From contig NZ_CP134706.1 in the NCBI RefSeq assembly GCF_038246755.1, positions 3,782,001-3,846,000 of the forward strand: 64,000 nucleotides of DNA, written 5' to 3'. A program made the translations under genes and the position numbers. Below are positions 33,914 to 41,600 of this stretch, one piece after another (the first letter of the stretch is position 1; each line of letters begins with the position of its first letter). Below the pieces are notes generated by a model. That model did no database searches. It was given only the letters and a program-made list of their open reading frames with translations, and was not told the DNA's origin. This DNA comes from Micromonospora sp. FIMYZ51. GTDB taxonomy: Bacteria; Actinomycetota; Actinomycetes; Mycobacteriales; Micromonosporaceae.

Positions 33914-34651
33914 TCACCGAGATGTGGCCGGGAAGTGCGCCAGAGCGGTCCAGTCCTCCAGCGCGGCGAGAAGGATCTTCTTGACCTGAGTCTTGGTCTC
34001 CTCAAGAGCAAGGTCGATGAAGCACTGACATCGTGTCAGGTCATCGCCGTTGACCAGGCACAACAGCACTCCGGTCACCTGTAGACCGCGCGCCGCAGCC
34101 ACCATCTTGGCGTCCGGGGGCAGCGGAATGTTCGCGGCGAGTTGGCGAGCGAATGCCTGCACGACCCGGTCACCGCCGAGGAGCGACGCGAGCCAGGCTG
34201 CGATCGCTCCGACGAGATTGTGCAGCATCCTCTTGCCGGTCAGGATCGCCTCAGCCAACCGCGCCAGACCCTTGCATCGCCGTCGCCGTCGCCGTCGACG
34301 GCTGAACAGCTGCCGCCAGACCTCCTCGGTCACGTATTCGGTGGCGCGCTCAGACACGACGCTGCCCCACCCGTCGTTGAGGACATCTGCGCAGTACTCG
34401 GCGGCCTTCTCGACGCGCTCCTGACGGCGGCGTTCCCGGATCGCCGCATTCCGACCACCAGCGCCTCGCGGAGGACTTCCGTGAGTGCCCCGACGGCCTG
34501 AAGGCGTCGCGCGGCGACCGGGCCCTCTCTCCTTGACATGCCGTGGCCCCGCTTCCGGCATCCCGACATGGCGGTAGCACCGCAGCCCGAGCACTTTCAC
34601 CGGCTTTTTGCAAAGCGTGTTCTCCTTGCACCGTGCACGACATCGGGGCAT
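33914..34651 (-). CDS. Putative zinc-binding protein of mobile-element type, unknown function
   Basis: 245 aa, ATG at 34651. The N terminus has a Cys/His pattern (RCRARCKENTLCKKPVKVLGLRCYRHVG) like the small zinc motifs of proteins often found on actinomycete mobile elements (C-x-A-x ... G-x-x-C-x-x-x-x ... C-x-x-H). Then comes a basic region with a run of eight arginines (SRRRRRRRRC), which suggests nucleic-acid binding, and a helical C terminus ending AALEDWTALAHFPATSR. No known enzymatic family was recognised. The region between this and the DUF5753 gene contains a gene remnant. Confidence 0.6.
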   Translation of the reverse strand: MPRCRARCKENTLCKKPVKVLGLRCYRHVGMPEAGPRHVKERGPGRRATPSGRRGTHGSPPRGAGGRNAAIRERRRQERVEKAAEYCADVLNDGWGSVVSERATEYVTEEVWRQLFSRRRRRRRRCKGLARLAEAILTGKRMLHNLVGAIAAWLASLLGGDRVVQAFARQLAANIPLPPDAKMVAAARGLQVTGVLLCLVNGDDLTRCQCFIDLALEETKTQVKKILLAALEDWTALAHFPATSR

Positions 34652-34770
34652 CGAGTAATCATCACGTCACGCAGAGGTGAAGGCTATCGCCATACTTACA
34701 CTGACGATGCAAGGTCGCAGCAGGCGGTTCAGGCACCACCGTGGGTGGACCTCGGACAGCGAGCCGCATC

Positions 34771-34840
34771 AACCGACAGCGGCACCTGCGGCAACCGACT
34801 CACTCCACCAGATGCCGCAGCTGCTCGACCATCACCGCCG
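34771..34840 (-). pseudogene. Remnant of a DUF5753 regulator gene
   Basis: About 70 bp that match the 35351-35420 part of the intact DUF5753 gene at roughly 84% by eye. On the minus strand it would encode AVMVEQLRHLVE followed by RLPQVPLSV, but a small deletion creates a stop between them. The rest of the gene is not recognisable. Confidence 0.6.
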
Positions 34841-35077
34841 TGGGGCACCGGTAGCCCGCGCAAACCGATGACGGTTTCGCCCACACCTGCCGGTGATCGC
34901 AATCGGCGACGTCCTGTGATCGATGAAGCCGTCCGACGGCTAATTGGGAGACTTGCGGTCACGCTGGATGTTGCTACAAGGGAACCAACGAGAGTGTCCG
35001 CGGGCACAAGGGCACGAACTCGACCAGGCAATAGGTTGACCGGTGCGAGGGCGCCGCTAGGCGGTCGTCAGCGGCGG

Positions 35078-35965
35078 TCACCGTTCTGCTTGGTGGGCCT
35101 CGGCGGTGATCTTTCCGATCAGGTGGCGGGACTGGTCGTGGTCCAGGGCCACCGCGTCCAGCCCGTTCCAGATCTCCTCGTACGCGGCCACCTCCGGTTC
35201 CCGGTCGAGGTAGAGCGCGCCGGTCAACAACTCGCGGTAGACCACCGGCGGATCCGGCTCGGCGCGGTTGCCGGGCGGGAAGTCGAGCAGCATGAACGGG
35301 CCTGCGATGGCGGCCCGGTGCACCCCGACGGCGAGCGGCACCACCCGCAGCGACACCTGCGGCAGCCGACTCGCCTCGACCAGGTGCCGAAGCTGCTCGA
35401 CCATCACCGCCGGGTCGCTGACGGTACGCAGCAGCACCGCCTCGGCGAGCATCACCTCAAGCTGGGGTGCCGCCGGCAGCCGCCGTCGCAGCACCTCCTG
35501 CCGCCGCAGCCGTACCTCGATCAGCTTTTCCCGGTCTGCCTCGGTGAGGTCGGGCCGTCGCCGGCAGACGGCTGTCGCGTACTCCCGGGTTTGTAGCAGC
35601 ACGGGGATCATCCCGTCGGCGTGCTCGCGGAGCCGGCGGGCGTCGGCGGCCAGGCTGACGTACGGTTCGCACCAGCGGGGCAGCGGATCGCCGTACGCAT
35701 GCCACCAGCCCTTCGCCCGCGTCTGGCCGGCGAGGGTGACAAGCGCGGCGGCCAGCTCGGGCCGCGCAGCGTACCGCTGGCACATGGCCCGCACGTCGCT
35801 GCGGCTCACCGCGGACCGGCCCGCCTCGATCCGCCAGAGCCGCTGCCGGCTGAACTGCAACGCCTCCGCCGCGCCGTCCACCGTCATCCCCGCCTCGGTG
35901 CGCAACTGCCGCAGCACCCGCCCGAGGTGCCGACGCGGCACCGACGATCCGGTGTCCTCAGCCAT
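35078..35965 (-). CDS. XRE-type helix-turn-helix regulator with DUF5753
   Basis: 295 aa from the ATG at 35965. The N-terminal helix-turn-helix (RRHLGRVLRQLRTEAGMTVDGAAEALQFSRQRLWRIEAGRSAVSRSDVRAMCQRY) and the C-terminal DUF5753 domain (SLAADARRLREHADGMIPVLLQTREYATAVCR ... VMLAEAVLLRTV ... LDFPPG ... LDREPEVAAYEEIW) are complete. Such regulators are abundant in streptomycetes and Micromonosporaceae and are normally paired with a DUF397 protein; no DUF397 gene is seen here. The start overlaps the end of the 95-aa gene upstream. Confidence 0.9.
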   Translation of the reverse strand: MAEDTGSSVPRRHLGRVLRQLRTEAGMTVDGAAEALQFSRQRLWRIEAGRSAVSRSDVRAMCQRYAARPELAAALVTLAGQTRAKGWWHAYGDPLPRWCEPYVSLAADARRLREHADGMIPVLLQTREYATAVCRRRPDLTEADREKLIEVRLRRQEVLRRRLPAAPQLEVMLAEAVLLRTVSDPAVMVEQLRHLVEASRLPQVSLRVVPLAVGVHRAAIAGPFMLLDFPPGNRAEPDPPVVYRELLTGALYLDREPEVAAYEEIWNGLDAVALDHDQSRHLIGKITAEAHQAER

Positions 35966-36245
35966 CGCCGCGCCGCCCCGCACCCGGCACACTCCCCCGA
36001 CACCGCCCGGACGGCAGCGGGTCGTAACGCCCCGCCCGCTGGTTCCGCGCCACCCCCACCCGCCGCACGACCCGCGCCTCCCCCACCGCGCCGTCGCCCC
36101 GCGAGGCCCCAGACGCATCGGGTACGCCCTCCAGCGCGCCAGCCCGCCGCCAGCGCCCCGACCCGTCCCCGTCCGGTACGCCCCGTCCCACCAGGTCAGC
36201 CCCCGCCCACCCCGGCCACAAGAACCACTTCCACCGCCGACTCAT
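35958..36245 (-). CDS. Small Trp/Arg-rich hypothetical protein coupled to the DUF5753 gene
   Basis: 95 aa from the ATG at 36245, which follows AAGGGGAGGGG, a very strong ribosome site. It begins SRRWKWFLWPGWAGADLVGRG, with three Trp in ten residues. The stop TGA (35958-35960) lies inside the start of the DUF5753 gene, giving an 8-bp overlap and probable translational coupling. The remainder is Gly/Arg-rich with no domain recognised. It could be a leader gene or a small partner of the regulator. Confidence 0.5.
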   Translation of the reverse strand: MSRRWKWFLWPGWAGADLVGRGVPDGDGSGRWRRAGALEGVPDASGASRGDGAVGEARVVRRVGVARNQRAGRYDPLPSGRCRGSVPGAGRRGDG

Positions 36246-36305
36246 GGCCCCTCCCCTTCCTCGACAACCCAAGAGAGTGAACAGGTGATCAGCATACACG
36301 CTCAC

Positions 36306-36324
36306 ATGCACCTGCACAGTGCAT
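36306..36324. promoter_or_regulatory. Inverted repeat between divergent regulator genes
   Basis: ATGCAC and GTGCAT arms separated by 7 nt, in the AT-richer region between the 95-aa gene and the AlpA-like gene. A plausible operator for either regulator. Confidence 0.35.
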
Positions 36325-36372
36325 CCGCTCAGAGAGCATGTGTTCAGTTCGGGTGCTCCTAGCGTTGATCCC

Positions 36373-36573
36373 GTGGGGAAGCTTCGGCTGGTAGCGAGCC
36401 AAGAGGTGCAGGACATGCTTGGCGTCTCCCGCACGCGCGCCTACCAGATCACCAACTCGAAGTCGTTTCCCGATCCGGTGGCCGTCCTGTCAGTCGGACG
36501 CATCTGGCGGACAGAAGACGTGGAACGGTGGATCAGGGATCACCGGCCGGACCTCCACGACACGGAGGCCTAA
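36373..36573 (+). CDS. AlpA-like helix-turn-helix (excisionase-type) protein
   Basis: 66 aa from the GTG at 36373. The sequence LVASQEVQDMLGVSRTRAYQITNSKSFPDPVAVLSVGRIWRTEDVERWI is a MerR/AlpA-type winged helix as found in excisionases and prophage regulators. A TAGCGT element 9-14 nt upstream of the GTG and the lack of a ribosome site suggest a leaderless transcript. No integrase is near. A 30-bp piece of this gene also occurs at 29895-29924. Confidence 0.7.
   Translation: MGKLRLVASQEVQDMLGVSRTRAYQITNSKSFPDPVAVLSVGRIWRTEDVERWIRDHRPDLHDTEA
36481..36510. repeat. 30-bp segment shared with 29895-29924
   Basis: Lies inside the AlpA-like gene (VLSVGRIWR codons) and matches the intergenic copy at 29 of 30 bases in the same orientation, 6.6 kb away, bracketing the STAND gene and the small regulator genes. 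Confidence 0.7.
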
Positions 36574-36915
36574 CCTACCGGCGGGATCTGACCAGTTGCA
36601 CGCAAACACCCAGCCCTATCCTTGCGGAATTTAGCTTCCCAGCGCTCGCGGCAATGCTTCAACCCCAAAGGGTCTGAATTAGTCAGAGCCATTTGGCAGG
36701 CGGATGCCCCGGACTGCAGTCGCTCAACGACATCATCGCGATGGCTTAGGACCCGCATCAAGACGTCGATTACAGGAAACCAAGCTACTGGACTCCCCGT
36801 CACCACGTATGCGACGGCCAGCAGCCCAGAGCGGGCACTCTACCGATGGCGCACGACGCTCCACCCCCCATCTGCCCGCAAACGACAGGTAGGTTGGGCA
36901 CAAAATCGCCGTAGC
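36574..36915. other. Intergenic region of lower GC, no gene seen
   Basis: About 340 bp where the composition falls below that of the left flank; this marks the left edge of a lower-GC block that runs to about 40620. No frame has a ribosome site or protein-like composition. Confidence 0.4.
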
Positions 36916-38388
36916 TTAATGGTGATCCTGAAGCTCTCGATGGAGGAATTCGATAAACGCTTTGAAGTCTGCTGGCTGGCGGGCGGAAACATACGCACGA
37001 CAGGCTTCGGCGACAACCACCGCCTTGCTAACGGCAACCTTCGCTGCCACCACATCCGGAAAGTAATGATGCCCGTCAGCTGTAGCCAAGAGGTCCGGCA
37101 AGTCTATTAAGTAGGGATGCTTTCTGAAATACGCAACTACGGCAGAATCAAGGAAAACCTCCTCTTCGGGAGGCCGCACCCCTGGAAGACGGAACATCCC
37201 TTCAGCTGAGTAAATCCTCTCAGGCATATCGCCATCGCAAATGCCCACCGTACGCGCTCTCGCTTGCCGAAGAACTCGAACTGCAGAAGGGATCTGCTGA
37301 CCGCCACCGATTTTTAGGTAGTTCAATCCCGCAAGCAGATGCGGATCGCAAAGCCGAACAATCTCTGTAGTCAGGCATGCCGCAAAGTCGTCCTCGACGC
37401 ATACGGTGGGTCTACCATGGTGCCGCTCAGACAAGTAGGAATCTACCTGATAGGTGCTCAATCCTGTCGTGGCGGTTAGAAATCCGTCCGGGCTGCGGCC
37501 CAAGTACACAACAGATTCACGGTGCAACTCGCCGAGAATAGCTGAGCTATGAGTCGTCAAAATGATCTGATGGCGACGCCTGTAGGAGACATCGACAAGG
37601 TAGCGAGCCAGCCTACGTTGCGCGTCCCCGTGCAGCGCAGTCTCCGGCTCTTCCAAAACAAATAGGCTCCGCTGGGGAGCATTCTCCATTTCACTGACCA
37701 TGTAGAGAACGCGCGCCTCTCCGAACCCCATATGGTTCTCTGAATACCTTCGCCCCCCAGCATCCGCCGTTGCAAGGCGAGCTGTCCGCGGCCCATGAAT
37801 GACCTCGGCAAAATTGAGCTCGGTATAGGAAATGCCAAGGATTCGACCGATATGCCGCATGGCCTCTGAGGACAGGGGGACAACGGCCCCGACAGTCAGG
37901 CTGCGCGCTGCGTATACCGAGAAGTCCCTACGCTCAACTTTGGGGATAAACCAATTGAGCCCAATGTAGTACGAGGACCGTTCGGGCTGCCTCTTGTAGC
38001 CCGACCATTCCACCTTCGCCCGCGAAACCGTCACCTGCCGAGCGCCAACCCCTTTAGGATCGCTATAACTATAAATAGCATGGGCATCGTCGGCAAAAGG
38101 CTTCGGATCCAAGGCAGAAACGGGGAAATAGTCCTTCACGTAATAGCGCCACCGGCCGGGCGGCCTACGATAAGCACAGGTTGCGAGTTGAGCAATCGTA
38201 CTTTTGCCCGTGCCGTTTAAGCCAGAGAGCGCAGTAACAGGGGATTTAAGACTTAATGTCAAATCAGCCACGCCTCGGAATCCTCGAATTTCAAGGGACG
38301 TCAGTACCGCACCGAAGTTCCTATACTGATTATCACCAGAAAACATCCGGCTAATAGCACGCCTCTTGTCGTCGAAGCTACCACTCAC
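36916..38388 (-). CDS. OLD-like AAA ATPase with TOPRIM-type nuclease domain
   Basis: 490 aa, ATG at 38388. The ATPase has SLEIRGFRGVADLTL at its start, Walker A GLNGTGKST (56-64), an ABC signature-like GFGEARVL (221-228), Walker B LFVLEEPET (242-250) and the His switch ILTTHSS. A TOPRIM-type domain follows with the acidic motif VCVEDD (329-334) and the pair ICDGDM (383-388). This is the architecture of OLD nucleases, including GajA of Gabija and related anti-phage proteins; no UvrD-type GajB lies next to it. It is the last gene of the kinase/helicase/methylase cluster and has lower GC and different codon use from the neighbours upstream, so it was probably acquired or exchanged. Confidence 0.82.
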   Translation of the reverse strand: MSGSFDDKRRAISRMFSGDNQYRNFGAVLTSLEIRGFRGVADLTLSLKSPVTALSGLNGTGKSTIAQLATCAYRRPPGRWRYYVKDYFPVSALDPKPFADDAHAIYSYSDPKGVGARQVTVSRAKVEWSGYKRQPERSSYYIGLNWFIPKVERRDFSVYAARSLTVGAVVPLSSEAMRHIGRILGISYTELNFAEVIHGPRTARLATADAGGRRYSENHMGFGEARVLYMVSEMENAPQRSLFVLEEPETALHGDAQRRLARYLVDVSYRRRHQIILTTHSSAILGELHRESVVYLGRSPDGFLTATTGLSTYQVDSYLSERHHGRPTVCVEDDFAACLTTEIVRLCDPHLLAGLNYLKIGGGQQIPSAVRVLRQARARTVGICDGDMPERIYSAEGMFRLPGVRPPEEEVFLDSAVVAYFRKHPYLIDLPDLLATADGHHYFPDVVAAKVAVSKAVVVAEACRAYVSARQPADFKAFIEFLHRELQDHH

Positions 38389-38406
38389 AAGGCAATCCTA
38401 TCAATC

Positions 38407-38640
38407 TCAATCGCCGACAACTGCATCAACTGATTGCGGCTTACGTTTCGCCTTCGCCTCTCCTGACGCCCCGCTTGTAGAGTTGGCGCACTTGCACCTA
38501 ACGAATGCCGCAGGATTAGGGCACCGTTCAGACCTTGGTCGAGATTCTCCGCACGCGCAGCTAGGCGTGGAAGAAGCCGGCCTACCGCCTTCTTTGCCGT
38601 TGGTCAGAAACTTTTCGCCAGAACCTCCGGACGATAGCAA
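38407..38640 (-). CDS. Possible small Cys-rich protein between methylase and OLD-like gene
   Basis: 77 aa if started at TTG 38640, which lies six bases after the methylase stop; no ATG or GTG is available. The frame exactly fills the gap between the methylase and the ATPase genes (18 bp before the latter) and has a Cys cluster (SCACGESRPRSERC, VRCKC) and a basic tail, suggesting a small zinc-binding protein. With a TTG start and no homologue recalled, it may also be a non-coding spacer. Confidence 0.35.
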   Translation of the reverse strand: MLSSGGSGEKFLTNGKEGGRPASSTPSCACGESRPRSERCPNPAAFVRCKCANSTSGASGEAKAKRKPQSVDAVVGD

Positions 38641-38646
38641 TACGGA

Positions 38647-41600
38647 CTACTGCCAGCGCGGCGTACCCCACGAACTGCGCGAGCTATAGGGGTGCCGGCC
38701 TGCGCCAATCGCATGCTGAAGCCGCTTGCTGAACACAGCATGCGCTTGCTGATACTCCTCCTCCCGGTCGGCCTTGAAAAACGGTGCCGTGTATCCTTCC
38801 GGCACCTGACTTCGATCCGGATCCTCCAGATGCGCCATCAACTTCCCATAATGATCCTTGGTCTGACCATAACCCCACTGATTGAAGTTCGCCGCAATCC
38901 GCTTACCTTTTGCGTCGAACCACATTGCCGACTCATAGTCGACCAGTTGCGGAAATCGAGCCCGATAAAGTGCGACCAGTTGTCTAAGATCTATTCCCAA
39001 CCAAACGGCGACCAACGCATCTATTTCTACTAGCGCAGCTCGCCTTTCACGGTCAGTACGCAATGGACTTGTCGCACTCCAGACGTCTCTCACTGCCCCA
39101 AGCGGTTGCAATCCCGACCATGAGCAGGCCCAGCGTTCATTACGCCACTCAGAGTCGTACAACTCTGACCACAGAGGGGAATACTCCTCGACTAGGCAAT
39201 TCAGACGCATGGCACGCACAAGCAGCGCCTGCCCCAGCGGGTGCGGCAGAGCGGGGATCGGCATAGCTTTGGCATCTGCGGCATCGAGGTGGCCGCGACC
39301 GCCAATTCTCAGCGCGTAATCCAATGGTAGAGCGGCCCAGAAGCCAGCAATTAGGGCGGTTGTTGCGTTATCTTGACAAGCCAGCGTTCGTATGCCATGG
39401 ACATGCATCGGTCCTGGCGGCAAAAGAGCGGCAAATAGGCTACGCTCCGTCGATGCCGGAACCATCTCACGCCACGCAAGGCGAAAATACTCGGATTCCC
39501 GACGGGTGCCCCAGATGGCCTGCGCTTGACGAAACACTTCCGCGTTCGTGGCTCTCACGTAGTCCGTTGCCTGCACTGCGTCGCGCGGTAGTTGCGTCAA
39601 ATCGACCGGTTTATGGGTGTGCGAGGTTTCCGGTGGCTTTTTTGCGAACGGCGTCGCAACCGAGATCTGCGGTCCGCGCAAAATCACTTCATTCCAAGTT
39701 TCGGGACGTGAAAGCTTCTGGCGAATGATGCCGGCTTTCTTTGCTCCTGATTCATGTAGTCCTGCACTGATCCAAGGATCAAGCTCGCCCAGCCGGTAAG
39801 GCCAGTTAGCTAAGGCGGCAATAGCGTCCTGCTCTAGGCTTGAAACGGGATAAAGTAGCCGAGGAACTCTGCCTTCTCGATTCGCCTCCGGTTGTAACCG
39901 ATCCCACTCCAATAATCTTTCGGCGTCGACATGCACGATCCTCGCATGATGTGGGCGCAGATCCCAATACCCTCGATACTTCAAACCGGGAGGCTCACCG
40001 TCGCCAACATGGTCTAGCGATGACACAAGGGTGACAGGATCAAATAGCCAGCTTACGTGAGTGAACCCTACCTCACCCGAGGTCCCATACACGTGCAAGC
40101 CGAACTGCTTATTCCAGTCAATCTCGGGAAAGATTAGTCGGCGATTCTGAAAATGGGCATGAAGGAGGAGGCGACGGTAGGTTTCACCACGAAGGTTACT
40201 TTCTAAGGATCCCGTAAGATGGCTATCAGGATGGAGCAGTCCCGCCACACCATTCGGCCGAAGCTGTGCCCACACCCGACACATAAAGGCTCGGTATAGG
40301 TCGGGCTGAGTTCCAGCAAGCAGCGGATAGGTCGAAACTCCACCTAAGTAGGAAACCACTCCGCCATTTACCGTCAACTCGTTCATGAAATCCCAACGTG
40401 CGACCGACTCAGCCAGCTGGGCTGACTTTCGTCGGTCTCTTAGTTCATTAGATGCCTGCTCAAACAGCATGAACCAAGGCTCATGCTCCGCGAGCACAGC
40501 ATCTTGCCTCCAGACCGGACGAACCCATGGCGGATTCCCAACCTGAAGATCAAATCCACCTACACCGAACGCTTGCGCGAATGTCAACTCCCAGTGAAAA
40601 AAGCCTTGTTCCGCAGCGATATGGCTGGCGGTGAGGAGCCAGGGGAAGCGGTCGGAGAGGGTCCAGGGAGAGTCGACGCCGATGACTCCGTCGAGTCTCT
40701 GCTCAAAGTCGCTCATCTCGGCAAGGCTGGTGAGCTTACGGCCGTAGAAGGCTTCGGTGGCCTCGTCCACGTCTTTGCGGCCGATGAGGGCTTCGGCGAA
40801 GGTTAGCCAGTCGTCCAGGTTGGTCAGGGGGACCTGCTGGCGGAGTTGTTCGGCGACGGTCATTCGGCGGGCGCCGCCGGTCGGCTTGGTCGGTAGTTTC
40901 ATCTGCTGCGGCTGGACGTTGCCGAAGAGGTCTGCGGCCTCGTAGGCGGGCGGTTCGTCGTACGCTGGCTCGTCTTTGACGTGGGTGACCTGGACGGGCG
41001 CGGCCGGGTACGCGTCGGTGTCGGAGCCGTCGAGCAGGCCGACCTTGTCCAGCGGCCAGAACCAGAGGGCGCACCAGACGTCCATCAGGGTCTTGAGTCG
41101 CCAGTACGGGGTGCCGGGCGCGGTCAGGTCGGCGAGGATGCGGTCGCGGGGCACCGCCTCGGTGACCGGCGGCAGGTCGTCGGCACCCCAGACGGGGATG
41201 TCGCGGCGGATCTCCCGCTCGGAGATGGCGAGCCGCTGCTGCACCAGGCCCCACAGGAACTCGACCCGGCGACCCAGCGCCTGCAAGCGTTTGACCTGGG
41301 AGTTTTTGCCCTTGGCGGACGGGGTGCGCTTCATCGCCGTACGCCAAGCCTTCAACCGCGCGGTTTCGGCCGGCGCCAGTTCGCGGGCCTCCTTCTCCCC
41401 CGCTACCGCGCCCCAGCCGTCGGCGGGGAGCAGGAAGTGGTGGATGGTGTCCGGGTCGATCGGGCCGTCGCGGAACGGTTTTTCCTGTGGGGCGGTGGTG
41501 AGCCAGGACTTGTCGGCGAGTTGCTTTGCGTCGTAGGTCTTGCGTCCGCAGCCGATGAGGGAGTTGCCGCGTCGCAGGTGCAGGCCGAACCAGGGGGCCT

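Noticed and set aside
34538..35596. 352-codon plus-strand frame opposite the DUF5753 gene
   Set aside because: Antisense shadow; it does not explain the remnant at 34771-34840, which aligns to the minus-strand gene.
36373..36573. Integrated plasmid or prophage marked by the AlpA-like gene
   Set aside because: No integrase, replication, transfer or structural genes and no tRNA attachment site nearby.
36622..37110. 162-codon frame over the right edge of the intergenic region and the OLD-like gene
   Set aside because: No ribosome site, overlaps the ATPase 3' end antisense, composition not protein-like.
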